A stretch of DNA of 64,000 nucleotides from Adiantum capillus-veneris (lineage: Eukaryota; Streptophyta; Polypodiopsida; Polypodiales; Pteridaceae): the NCBI GenBank assembly GCA_014529385.2, contig CM043964.1, positions 6,917,997 through 6,981,996 on the forward strand, in the 5' to 3' direction. The position numbers and the translations under genes are program-made. Within the stretch, counting starts at the first letter, position 1; each line of letters begins with the position of its first letter. Under the pieces are notes generated by a model. It saw only the letters and a list, made by a program, of their open reading frames with translations, made no database searches and had not been told where the DNA came from. Below are positions 12,251 to 23,905 of this stretch, piece after piece.

Positions 12251-13186
12251 GGATGCCTCATATTAATTCACTTGCTATCACAGAACTAAAGAGTGGATTT
12301 TTGGATTCATTACGTGGCAAGTGTGCACAAGATCAATCATATGCTAAAGTGTGGAGTGCAGTTTTAAAATGGGATCCCTCACACTCACATGTCTCTAAAC
12401 AGCCAGATCAACATATCTTTGCACGCACAGATGGAAACTCCAACACACAGAGCTCCACCCCTACTCAGGAAGACATTAAGTGATGAAAGAATTCTTCCAA
12501 TGATGATGGCTACTTACTCCACAAAGGTAGAGTATGTGTGCCAAAGGACTCAGACACTAGGCGCCAAATCTTATTTGAGTATCACGATAGTCCAAGTGCT
12601 AGTCATCCAGGTATCCATAAGATGTATGCCTTAGTTCGACGGTAATTTTATTGGCCAAGCTTACATCATGATGTTCAAGAGTACGTAGTGCCAAGTTGAT
12701 AAGGTAGAGTGCCTCAAGGCAGGTGGCCTTTTACATCCTTTAGAGATTACACAAGGTAAGTGGGAGAGTATCTCTATGGATTTTGTAGTAGGAGTACCTA
12801 CTACAAATCGTAGCCATGATGCCATTTGGATTATTGTAGACCATCTCACGAAGATGGGTCAATTCATTCCCACTAAGACTACGGTTAAGACACCGGAATT
12901 AGCACGCGGCTATTTTTAGAGCATATATATAAACTCTACAGTCTTCCAGCTAGTATCATTAGTGACAGAGATCGTAAGTTCCATAATCACTTATGGAGAG
13001 CTATATTCCAAAAGTTGGAAACTAAACTTAATCTAAGTACGGATGATCATCGAGAAACGGATGGTCAAACAGAAAGAGTTAATCAAGTGCTAGAGGATAT
13101 GCTACGAGTGTACATTAGCAAGAAGCAAACCAATTGAGAAAACTACTTATCTATATTGGAATTTGCTTATAATAGTTCAAAGCATG
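12251..13186 (+). pseudogene. Outer gypsy integrase core, interrupted by element B
   Basis: Integrase joins element DNA to the chromosome. The N-terminal HHCC zinc region is around 12540-12720, with a HxxxSPSxSHPG block near 12570-12615. The catalytic core starts with SMDFVVGVPTTN near 12772, has a SDRD block near 12961, and the third acidic residue is in TERVNQVLED near 13072. Stops and frameshifts occur near 12481, 12645, 12700 and 13136. The sequence breaks off after the YNSSK block where element B is inserted. It continues at 22227. Confidence 0.88.
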
Positions 13187-13895
<709 letters not shown>

Positions 13896-15565
13896 TGCTC
13901 CCCTTCCTGATGTAGATTCCGTCCTCGGAAGCTATCCAGTTGAAGCTCGTTTGTCGAGATAGGAGAGCAGTCGACATGGATGTGCGTAGCCTTCTTCAAT
14001 CAGTGCAAAATCAAACAACATTGCCACAGTAATTGCATTCTCATATACAATTAAAAATCACATGCAATTTTAGACTGACAAATTGATTGGTAAAAGAATT
14101 TCAAACAATTTGTTAGCAATGAACATTAAATTGCAATGTAATCAAATGCATAAACAGATGTACAGGTAAAAAATTAAACAAGTCTGGGGTCGCTAATTTG
14201 ACGGTCGAAAGGCACTAGAGATCGAATATTAATACCATGGGTAAGCTTCTTAATTTTCAGTGGTCAGTTAAGTTGTTTAATCGGGAGAGCCAATTATTTG
14301 ATGTTCGAGGGCTGACTAGAGGCTATACCTAGAAGACTTTGTAGTTAAGCTACGATAAAAGGAATTTCTCATGAAATCATCGCCTGACTGATTACTTTTT
14401 CTTTGACCCCCCAAAGTCTTTTCACATTGATTCAATTATGATGTGTGTGCTTATTTTGTATGCCTTGGGTTTTTTGCTTTTCTTGGGTTTTTTGCTTTTC
14501 ATGGAAAAGCGTCCACACTGGGAACCTCTAGGGCTCTAGTACCATAGGCGATACATGTGAGTGAAGTACCAATTTAAGCAGGGATTTCTCTTCCAGCTTA
14601 AAATTTTACATTGTGGCACTTTGATTTTTTGTTTGTTCATTTTCAGCATTTTAATTTTGTAACTTTGGGGGGTCATATAACACTGTTACCCTCCCCAGGC
14701 TCATCACATTAGTAAAGTCCCTTTATAATACTTAAGCTAAAGGTCAATAGGGTCAAGCCCACTAGAAAGCCCTAGTACATTTCATACAATGCTGCCTAAA
14801 TCGGATTAAGAACCTAAGTAACCATTGCTTATTAGGAAGGAATTCCCCATGGTATTAAGAGAAGATTTCTAATACCTAGCTTGGTCAAACTAGCTTAGTC
14901 GGACTGCTTGATTTTTAAACCTAGACAACTGATTATGACAAAAGATTACATTGAATTAAATGTTTGATAGTAAGCAAATGCGGTGAATATTAGGCTACCA
15001 ATCACAATCAAAGCAGACAAACATGGATGCAAAAAGATAAGGGAAATGCTAATGGACATAAAACACCTGTTTGTGTTGATGGTCGCGCTTGATTTGAAGT
15101 GTGAACGAGAGAAAGGTTCCATGAAGGTCCAAATCCTATCAATAGCAACACGCTCCTGTACACACTAGGAAACAAAAGGAATACCTCCAGGGGGCACATT
15201 AGTGGGAAAAGAGAACTTCGCTAATCTCTCAACTCTAAAACAGAAACACTCCTATCGTACTAATCTTACCTACCCTCCATCACTCAAGTGATGAGGATCA
15301 AAGGTGTTTTATGGCATAGGTTTCTGTTTCAATGTGCCAGATGTGGCATGTGTAGGTCTGAGTCAATGTTTTGACTTTTAATGTGCATACTCGTTTTCTA
15401 ATTGCTCTTGCTCTTTATTTTATTTATTTTTTTTGTTTTTTGTGAGTATAAAGCTTTATATGTACATTCCCTAAGATTGGGAGATATAGAGGTCAGGGAA
15501 AAAGGTTGAGAGGGAAGAAAGTGAATAATGGATGTCCACAAACACTCCCCCCTTCCTTGGGTAGA
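13896..15565 (-). other. Non-coding 3' region of element B
   Basis: About 1.7 kb between the protease stop and the 3' LTR. It is AT-rich with no open frame resembling polymerase, RNase H or integrase on either strand. In an autonomous element this interval would hold about 3 kb of pol, so it is a replaced or deleted pol region. Confidence 0.7.
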
Positions 15566-17596
15566 TCATACCGTTTGAAATGAGCTTGTCACCCTTTGAA
15601 ACCAATTGTTCCAGTTGGTAATAGGTGAGGATTTTTGCCAGTAGTTTTCTATTACCCTAGGTGCCTCGTCAAGTTGCAAGGGTGGTAAGGTACTCTCCGA
15701 GGATCGAACTTGAAGTGGTTCATCAGGTGATTCTTGAACACTGGGAGGTGTGGATTCTTTTGTAGCTTCATGGAGGTCCACTACTATAGATGGAGGCTGC
15801 GTAGAAGCTTTTACCTCTATGGATGTATTACATGAGGAGCTAGAAGCTTCATGGGACTCCCCCCTTCCTGAGCTAGGTGGAACAAATCGTTCTTTCTTTG
15901 GTACCCAAACTAGCTCGGGAGCGGGTGTGTAGCATTCTGTGATTGTTTTCTTTCCACGACCATTGATTCGTTTTGGAGCTACGGGATTGGGCTCACTTGG
16001 GTCAGGTGATAGGTAAGAGCACAATCTACGTTTTCGCACCCAGATTTGATCATTTCCTTGATAGTAGCCTTGGGCTTCCAATAGTCGTTTAGGGATCCAT
16101 CGCAACATTTTCTTACTTTTCTTGGAGCGAGTGGTACGTTTCTTACAAGGCTTCTGTTTTTTAGCACTAGTTATGGTCACTAAAGAAGCTTTAGGGACCC
16201 ACTTGTATGTTTTCTTCATTACATTAGGATGAGGCTTGTCGGAAGCGATATGCATTGCTTGTAGCATATTTAAGGGTATAGGCATTTCATCCCCCTCATG
16301 TGTTACCCAGGTCGTCCCCCTATTTCCCCAAGTGTCTATGGTTGCTGCTAGGTGGACCCAATCCACATTGTCCGACTCAGTCATCCCAGGTAGGATATCC
16401 ATATAAGGAGAATCTTGGCCAATGTCTGTATCCTTCTTACAAGTGTAACAATATTGTAGTGGGGCCAAGTGAACTGTGGTGTCAGAGCAATGATCAATAA
16501 TGGTTTTACTTCCTAAGGGGTGTACCTTACCAGTCACCAAATCCACTCTAAGGACAGAGTCTTGGAATTGCAAATAGACATGATTTTTAGACCAATCATG
16601 AACCATTTGTGCTTCCCTCATGAATGTTCGTCCTAAAATCATTTCATATGACATAAGGTGTTTAGAGAAATCCATTACAATGAACGTATGTCGTACCTTG
16701 TGTCCTAGAACTTTGATCTTAAGATCCTTGAGCATCCCCATAGGTTTGGCTATGGTACCATTTGCCATCTTTACCACAATGTTAGTAACACTGAGGCGGG
16801 GTTTTCCCATGGATTCCCAACAATCTTTTGTAACGATGCTAACTCCCGCACCACCATCAAGAATTCCCTTTATAGTTAATCCCTTGGTAGTTATGGGTAG
16901 GGTCGCATTAGACTCGTCGCCTTCAAAATACTGCCCTAATTCATTAATGGGTACCTCGATCACAGACTCGTGTCCATCTAAGTCAAGTGATTGCACATGA
17001 TTTTCCTCATCAATCATAATCGAGTCAGACCTATTTGGTTGCGCAAACTGCGGTAATTCCGTTCGTAGCTCTCCGTTAAGGAATGCTCGAAGTGCAAGGA
17101 ATAACTCAGGATCTCCATACAGCTTTGCTATGATCGTGGTTCGGACCTCAGAAGACATGAAGTCCACTAGTTTGGCAACATTCATTGGCATTTTGCAGGG
17201 TGTAGGTCCTTGACTAGGAACTGGTGACGATGGAATCTCATATTCCTCAATGGGATCAGGTATTCCTTCGTTAAACATCCTTTCCAACAAGAAGGGTGTA
17301 TGCTCACTTTCTGATGTCCCGTCTTCACTCCCTTCTTGGATGATACTAGATATGGCTAACGGTCTATGGTTCATGTGGGGTGGATGAACTTGCGTGGGAA
17401 ACACTGTGTCATGAATTTTGACATGCATGGGTTCTGGTTCTAGTTTCCTTTGAGTCTCCTCCACTAAACCTCTTAGATGTTTCACCTGATCAATCTCGTC
17501 TACTGGGTTTGGGTACGTCCCAATCTTCTTTTTACGATTCTTCCCTTTTTGCCCCTGCGGTTTATCTTGGGGGTCTTGGATTGGATTTGGAAACAT
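15566..17596 (-). CDS. Element B protease polyprotein
   Basis: An open frame of 676 codons on the - strand, starting MFPNPIQDPQ, in the same frame as the upstream gag but separated from it by a TAA at 17630. A retropepsin-like domain lies at about residues 225-345, with active site ILDGGAGVSIV (near 16835-16867) and the closing segment MILGRTFM (near 16625-16648). DGGA replaces the common DSGA, as in element A. The C-terminal half has WVPK repeats and Lys-rich segments with no known domain; there is no reverse transcriptase motif. The long open frame suggests recent activity or constraint. Confidence 0.75.
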   Translation of the reverse strand: MFPNPIQDPQDKPQGQKGKNRKKKIGTYPNPVDEIDQVKHLRGLVEETQRKLEPEPMHVKIHDTVFPTQVHPPHMNHRPLAISSIIQEGSEDGTSESEHTPFLLERMFNEGIPDPIEEYEIPSSPVPSQGPTPCKMPMNVAKLVDFMSSEVRTTIIAKLYGDPELFLALRAFLNGELRTELPQFAQPNRSDSIMIDEENHVQSLDLDGHESVIEVPINELGQYFEGDESNATLPITTKGLTIKGILDGGAGVSIVTKDCWESMGKPRLSVTNIVVKMANGTIAKPMGMLKDLKIKVLGHKVRHTFIVMDFSKHLMSYEMILGRTFMREAQMVHDWSKNHVYLQFQDSVLRVDLVTGKVHPLGSKTIIDHCSDTTVHLAPLQYCYTCKKDTDIGQDSPYMDILPGMTESDNVDWVHLAATIDTWGNRGTTWVTHEGDEMPIPLNMLQAMHIASDKPHPNVMKKTYKWVPKASLVTITSAKKQKPCKKRTTRSKKSKKMLRWIPKRLLEAQGYYQGNDQIWVRKRRLCSYLSPDPSEPNPVAPKRINGRGKKTITECYTPAPELVWVPKKERFVPPSSGRGESHEASSSSCNTSIEVKASTQPPSIVVDLHEATKESTPPSVQESPDEPLQVRSSESTLPPLQLDEAPRVIENYWQKSSPITNWNNWFQRVTSSFQTV

Positions 17597-17629
17597 GTGG
17601 TGTTTTCAGAGGCTCTTTATGGTTTTCTC

Positions 17630-19594
17630 TTATTCGGTTTCATTTGGTTCCATGTTACGGTTTTCTTTGTCGGTCTTTCCCTTTGTGGTATTGGTTCTAG
17701 TCTCCATTGTCTCGACTGAATCTGAATCATCCTCGAGGTCATTCATATACACGGGGTCATCTCCTGTTCCTATGTTTGTTTTGGAACTTGGCTTTGAATT
17801 TCCCGTATTCTGCGACCTCTTCCTTCGTTTCTTCTTTTTCTTTGCTTGGATAACTGACACGGTATCTCTCTCTTCGAGGATATGGCCTGGCCCTTGAAGC
17901 ATGGACCGTGTAATCGCATAAGCGGGTGCGACGGGTGGTATTGGCGATGTCACACTAGCAATTTTGACCAAATTTAGGGGTGTGATTTTAGGCGCATTTG
18001 GGTTATAGGGGCATTGGGAAATCAAGTGATCTATGCCACAACGATTACATGTGAGTATTGGCATTGCAGACGTGCTCCCTTGATTCATTTGCATCTGTGC
18101 AGCATTCTTTTGCAACCTAATAGGGCACTCCGCTGCTCGATGTGGTCCACCACACTCGTAGCATTGAAGAGGTGGCCTCCTAGCCTGGGTGTTGATATTT
18201 TGACCTCTGGATGCGAGAGCAGCAGCTTGATAAACCGGCTTGACTTGCCCCCAACAATCTTCCATGTAGTATATAGGACACTCTTCCAATGTATCAAGTC
18301 CGTAGGCAATACTAGTGTCTATTTCCTCCTCACAGCCATCTGCATAAGCATTTGATGGCTCGCAACCCACTTGGTTCGTAGGGGTGACTCTTGGATGCGG
18401 GGGCTGCGGTCCTAGCACAGGAGGTGGTAGCGGTGTAGCTTGTACAACATTTTGAGATCTAGGGACCATGTGTTGCGGTAGTTGCTCAACAGGTGGAGCA
18501 GGCATCAATACAGGAGCTCGAGGCGCATCCATCCAAGCTATAGGTGGTCTATTTGCCATCATACGTTTGATCATTAAACAATCCTTAGCTTGGTGACCAT
18601 ACCTACCACATGCGTTGCAAGTTCCATTAAATTTTACTCTAAACGTAGGGCACTCACTAGTGCTATGTGGACCTAAGCAAATGGAACACCATTGTTGCTC
18701 CCTTCTTGGATACATGTGACTATTTTGAGGGGGTCGATTATCCTTAAGAGACTCTTGGATTGCCTTGGTGAGGTCTGTCAAGAATGTCTCAAATACCTTT
18801 GGCTCATTGGCGATGGGCTTTGCAGTCATGGGTTCATACTCAATGGCTTGTGAGCTAGTGGATCTCGTGTCAGTAGACACCCTCATGCCTGCTATCATCA
18901 AGTTGTCCTCTAATTGGATTGCATTGGCAGTGACATCTTCCCAGGTTGTGATACCTCTAATCACTAGTCCATTATAGATTCCTTCATTCCTCAACCCTCG
19001 AATGAATCGATCAAGCAGTTGGTTATTGTTGAAGCGCTCATTTACAGGGCAGCGAGAGTTTAAGTGCTTTAGACGACTAATGAAGTCCCTTACTGACTCT
19101 CCTTCCTTACGTTCGGCCTTCTATAGCTGAGATGCTACACCCCAAAGCACACCTTCTCGTATGTACTCCTTTAGAAACAACCTTCGAAGGGTAGGGTAGA
19201 TTGTTTTCTCGTCCACCCTTAGGGTTCTATACCAATCTCCAGCCTTCCCACTTAATGTCAAGCTTAAGGCATTGCACTTATGTAGTTCGTTGCGTTCCCC
19301 TAAGGAATCACATACTTGTTCAAACACTTCAATGTGTTTTCTAGCATCTTCATCCCCATTTAATTTTTGCGTGAGTTTGGCAATTTGTACTGCCTTACTT
19401 CTAGGCTCTCTATCAGATGCATGACGCATATTTTCCGCGATAGATCGACCTATGGTTTGAGCAAACGCTGCCAAGTCACCTATGTGAGGAGGCAGGGCCA
19501 GTGGAGGTACTCTTGGAATCATATGTGGGAGAGGGGCGGATACCGGTCTTGGCATATGTGTGGATGATGCAGGATATGGAACATAACCGGGCAT
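17630..19594 (-). pseudogene. Element B gag core with multiple zinc knuckles
   Basis: One frame broken by a TAG at 19121-19123. The capsid-like part has the conserved gag block around SGKAGDWYRTL near 19220-19252. After the stop the frame continues through RLKHLNSRCPVNERF. Then come repeated Cys/His motifs: CSICLGPHSTSEC, CNACGRYGHQAKDC, CYECGGPHRAAEC and CNRCGIDHLISQC, spread over about 17990-18700. Four knuckles are more than the one or two usual in plant gypsy gag. The end is Lys/Arg-rich and stops at 17630. It acts in RNA packaging by family. Confidence 0.8.
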
Positions 19595-20565
19595 AGGTTC
19601 GGATAAGGGCTAGGGAGCGGCACTCGAGGAGCATAAGCAAGTGGTACAATTGGAGGTGTGGGGGCCATGTGTGCATAAGGGGCTAGAGGCACATATGGTC
19701 GAGGCCCCATATTAGGTACTACGACACTAGGTAGTGGCACTGCGCTAACCGTAGATGTCATCGGTACATTCTCTGTCAGGCTTATCCCTGGAGTGAGCAC
19801 TGTGTTTTCCTTAATAGAGGGTTGAGCCAAGTTAGGGAAGCTAAAGTTGTCGCTCGGAGGCTCAGATTGCATAGAGACCCCAGGTGAAATGACGTAAGAT
19901 GGGTCCATGGGACTCATCAAAGGAGTCTCCATTTGTGATAGAGTAGGCTGTTGAGCCTTGCTCATATCCAAAAATCTCATGGGGCCAGTTGAGAGTATAT
20001 TTACCCCTCGGTTTTGCCTTTCTGATTGAATAATGCCATGGATAACATTACAGATCATTTTTTGTTGATCTTCGATGCTCGTGGCACTAGAGGTGGATTG
20101 TACAATCTCTATCCATCCTACATGGTAGGCGTGGCGAGAGTGTAGATCCGTCAACACCTCAGTGTGGAGGTCGTATGTCCAATGATCATTAATGAACAAT
20201 CCTTCTAGAGTCGACGTGTTAACGGTTTCTTGTGAGGTAGAAGCAATGTTGCTCCCCGTGGTTTTACTTGTCACCAACGGTACTCTAGAGGGAACTTCTG
20301 AAGGAGGCAGCTCAATAGGGCCTTCTTGGTAAGAAGTTGGTAGGATATCCACATGGACACTCTTTGGGGGTGTGGGGTCCATGTGCGATGTGAAAGGAGA
20401 GTCCACTTCCCCACCCCCTTCGTGTGCTTCATTTGCATCAGGTTCCGAGCGAGTAGCTCTACCTAATGTTTCCATGAAACGGCTAAACATACTAGTACTA
20501 GGCTGTGGAGCTTTGGGAGGTGCATGGCCTTCTCTCTCAGTGTTTTGGGTAGGGTATGCTTCCAT
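19595..20565 (-). pseudogene. Element B N-terminal gag region
   Basis: An open frame starts MEAYPTQNTEREG at 20565 and runs to 19519; it overlaps, in another frame, the gag core that opens at 19594. A one-base shift near 19600 probably separates two parts of a single gag. It is rich in Pro, Ser, Thr and Met with no recognised domain. A Tyr/Trp-containing patch near 20090-20190 (about DHWTYDLHTEVL) is the only compact-looking segment. Confidence 0.6.
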
Positions 20566-21611
20566 GATTTCTGAGTCGGAAGAGGAATCAATAGCGGCTA
20601 TTTTAGGGTCTTGGGTGGTGCTACCTTGTGTCCCCGCTGAGGGTCTAGAGCCTATCGTGGATGGGTGTCCGTATGAACAGAGGCACCCTCAATATGCTCG
20701 TGTTCTAGCACCCGCCCAGAGCGTAAGTGCATGTGCTTTTGATACCCTAAGGTGTCAAAAAGCTGCTCTAGGAGGCCTTGTGACTAGTTTTTTGCGTGTT
20801 TTTTGTTTGTTTTTTTGCTAGATTTTTTAGAGCGTGACGTGGAATGGGCCGTGTGATAGCTCGAAACGAGCGTATCGCTAGGAGGGACGTGCTGTGCTTT
20901 ACAGCCCACCGTTTGGTTCTATTTTGCTCCAGAAAAGCCCGAAACAGTCTTTTCCTAGCTAGGGAACTAGGCTCCAAATAGCAAGTCTAAGGGTGCAAGT
21001 GGGAAGAGAAGGGAGGAGAGTGGAGGACTTGTCCCACATGCTCTCATTCCCTCTTGAGGGAGTAGGGTATATATATAAGAGAGAGTGTAGTATATATCAT
21101 AAGACTGAGGATTGAGGCCTGGGCTAGCTTTTATACAAACCAACCCGTCCGTTTTAAAACTCACGTTTTTTATTTTCGAAAATTTAACCTCCCCCCCGCT
21201 CACGTTTTTTTTTTTTTCCGAGTTTTTTTTTTCTTTTTTTTTTCAAAAATTTAAACTTTTTTTTTTTGGGTACGCGTTTTGGTGCGCGTTGACCGCACCT
21301 ACCTACTTTTTGTCTCGCCTAATTACTACCCTGCTTAATTAACTAACTGTGCACAAACCAGAAAACACAGAAAACACAGAAAATGCAGAAATTGAAACTT
21401 GACAGAACTGTGCAGTGCAAACCAAAAAATGCAGAAAATGCAAAAAACGCAAGAAATGCTAACTGTGCAGTGCAAACCAGAAAACGCAGAAAACGCAAAA
21501 AACAGAAATCTCCACACAACTACACACACTCATTCCCTACCTTTCCTATGATAGAAATTGCACCACAAGAAAGCGTAAAGTGCTTAACCGAGCTTAGTGT
21601 AGGGCATTTCC
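20566..21611 (-). other. Leader of element B
   Basis: Non-coding sequence between gag and the primer site. It contains poly-t and poly-c runs at about 21189-21270 and a short repeated block near 21360-21500 in which gcagaaaa(t/c)gca-like units recur several times. No gene is visible. Confidence 0.55.
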
Positions 21612-21629
21612 CCGGCAGCGGCGCCAAAA
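21612..21629 (-). other. Primer binding site of element B, Asp-tRNA type
   Basis: On the - strand, directly after the LTR, the sequence is ttttggcgccgctgccgg. TGGCGCC followed by gctgccgg is the usual plant Asp-tRNA site of Tat and Athila type gypsy elements. Confidence 0.8.
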
Positions 21630-21630
21630 A

Positions 21631-21883
21631 TCTGCGCTCCTTGCCGCACTGTCGAAGCAAGGGACTTGCCAATACACCGTGTGCGAGCCACAAATGGCTC
21701 CAAGCACACAACAAGCCTAAACTAGCAAGCTCAAGAGAGCAAAGGGTGTGTCACTCACCGCTCTACGCTCGCCTTCGTGGTGGATTCCTCGCCGGGATGA
21801 AGAAGAAGCTGCAGTCGTGCCACGCTCAACCGCTTCGCCGCCGTCGTGCCTTCGTAATGCTCGATCGCACACACACACTCTCC

Positions 21884-21919
<36 letters not shown>

Positions 21920-22221
21920 AGGAGGTGAAGAAGAAGAAGATGGAGATGGAGATGGAGCAAGAGCACTCTTCTATTGCACAAATGAGAGAATGAGTAAATT
22001 TTAGGTTTAGTTGGCTTTTATATGAGCTCACCCCATTCACACTTGGGCGCCCAAGCTTAGCCAACTAATCCCTTGAATGTCCCAGTTAGAGTGCGCCTGT
22101 CATCGGCGATCACTCTTACCCTTTTCCTATTGGTCCGACAAGCCCGGTACCTGACTCTACCAAATACATAATACACGTCCGTCGTAGGTGATGGGGTGTC
22201 CGTGTGCCGTGAGGGTTAACA
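21631..22221 (-). repeat. LTR of element B (5' LTR)
   Basis: 591 bp, aligned with 13187-13895. It keeps a short (TC)n(AC)n tract at 21884-21918. The first base pair is tc in place of the tg seen at 13187, a terminal change. The target duplication gcatg follows at 22222. Confidence 0.9.
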
Positions 22222-22226
22222 GCATG

Positions 22227-22860
22227 TGACTACAGGGTTTTAGTCCATTTATGCTTTTGTATGGATTCCAACCTAGATCACCCGTTACGGTGGGTTTGGC
22301 TAAGGAGAAGATACAAGAAGCGAAGGATTTTCTCCAAGACCATTTTTTCATGCTTCGAGTTGCTCGACAGAATGTTAAGCAAGCTCAAGATCGATATAAG
22401 AAGTACGCAGATGAGCATCGACGTCTTGCTACTTTCGAAGAAGGAGATAAGGTTTTTCTCAAAGTTCCAGAGCATTCAGAAAGTCTGAAGACGGGAAAAG
22501 TTGCTAAACTTTTACCACGCTATTGTGGATCGTTTACCATTCTCAAACGTATAGGTCAAGTGGCCTATAAGTTAGCTCTTCCAGATCATTCACGAGTTCA
22601 TCCCGTTTTTCATGTTAGCCGTTTACGAAAACAGCTAGGGCAGAATGATAATGTCATTCACACAGGTGTGTTGGTTGACCTTATCTCACCCCCAAGCATT
22701 CCTCATGAGCCTGAAAAGATTTTGGATTCTCATAAGCTTCGTACCAGACATCGTGTCAGACGACAGGTGTTGGTAAAATGGCTAGATAGACCTGAACAAG
22801 GTTCTACATGGGAGAATGTCTCCGCACTTAAGAAACGTTTTCCTACGTTCGTTTTTTAGG
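22227..22860 (+). pseudogene. Outer gypsy integrase C-terminus and chromodomain
   Basis: The open frame resumes directly after element B. It has the integrase tail with a GPY/F-like module (LLPRYCGSFTILKRIGQVAY near 22510-22569, with CGSF where GPF is usual) and HPVFHVSRLRK. A chromodomain-like segment follows with EPEKILDSHKLR and VLVKWLDRPEQGSTWEN near 22770-22817. Chromodomains bind methylated histone tails and direct insertion. This places the element among the plant chromoviruses. The stop is at 22858-22860 and the polypurine tract follows within 20 bases. Confidence 0.9.
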
Positions 22861-22876
22861 ACAAAAAAGATTCTCC

Positions 22877-22894
22877 AAAGGGGGGGGGGGGGGA
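22877..22894 (+). other. Polypurine tract of the outer gypsy element
   Basis: A run aaag followed by about 13 g then a, three bases before the 3' LTR. It primes plus-strand DNA synthesis in this class. Confidence 0.85.
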
Positions 22895-22897
22895 TAA

Positions 22898-23021
22898 TGT
22901 AAGGACATGCGTCCTATGGGCAAGGCCACCGGCACGGACGGAAAAGTGTGTACGCTATGGGGAGGCTATAAGATAGCACGGTTGGGTGGAGACTAGCACA
23001 CGCATTACCACCGCCCTTTCA
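22898..23021 (+). repeat. 3' LTR of the outer gypsy element (124 bp)
   Basis: It starts tgtaaggacatg and ends ccctttca, matching 410-532 with about eight differences. The target duplication cattt follows at 23022-23026. Confidence 0.92.
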
Positions 23022-23180
23022 CATTTCTTCTTTAAGATAATTAGAACTCCTTCCTCATCTCTCATGTGGTATTCTTTTATTTCTAAAAACCCCTTTCATT
23101 ATTTATTTTTTCTTTTCTTTTCTCCTTAGAAAACTACAAAAACTCTGAGCCTTATCCTAGCAGCCTTTCAATCGAAAACA

Positions 23181-23530
23181 AAAAATAAAGAACAATTTTA
23201 TTAAAAAAAATCCTTTCACACTCTCACTCTATCTACTCATGTCTACCTTGTCGAGTGAATGGGAAATGACCATAGAAACCTAAACTTTATCTTCTTCTGC
23301 TCCTAAAATGAACAATGCATATTAGAAAATGGTGTAGAGTGTTAGTTTTTTCTACAAAAATAAAGAACAATTTTATTTAAAAAAATCCTTTCACACTCTC
23401 ACTCTATCTACTCATGTCTACCTTGTCTAGTGAATGGGAAATGACCATAGAAACCTAAACTTTATCTTCTTCTGCTCCTAAAATGAACAATGCATATTAG
23501 AAAATGGTGTAGAGTGTTAGTTTTTTCTAC
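23181..23530. repeat. Tandem duplication, 2 x 175 bp
   Basis: Bases 23181-23355 and 23356-23530 are almost identical. The unit starts aaaaataaagaac and ends gttttttctac. No gene is in it. The near identity points to a recent duplication. Confidence 0.9.
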
Positions 23531-23639
23531 AAAAAAGCACAAAAACCTCAAAAAATAGCAGCACAACCTACACCTAGAGCTTGACGCATATCATGATCCC
23601 TGATAGCAGGGCAAAAAATATCAACTATAGGGAGCCTTA

Positions 23640-23816
23640 TTGTGCACCTTGTGGGAGCCACAAAGGTTGCAAGCACACAATCTTGCTATAGAAAGGCTCA
23701 ACAAATGAAGACGGCGTGTCACTCACCTCCTTGTGTTGCCGTCAAAGGGGAAATCCCACATTGTTGTGAAGGGGGATCTTGCATCTACAGCTCCAACCAC
23801 TTCACTTCCATCGATG

Positions 23817-23893
<77 letters not shown>

Positions 23894-23905
23894 AGGTAGC
23901 AAGAG
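23640..23905. repeat. Decayed relative of the element B LTR
   Basis: The order of blocks matches the B LTR: tgtgc, gagccacaaa, gcaagcacacaa, a cgtgtcactcacc block, then a (TC)n tract at about 23818-23846 joined to (CA)n at about 23847-23890, then an a/g-rich end. Identity outside the blocks is low. It may be a solo LTR or a fragment of a sister family. Confidence 0.55.
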
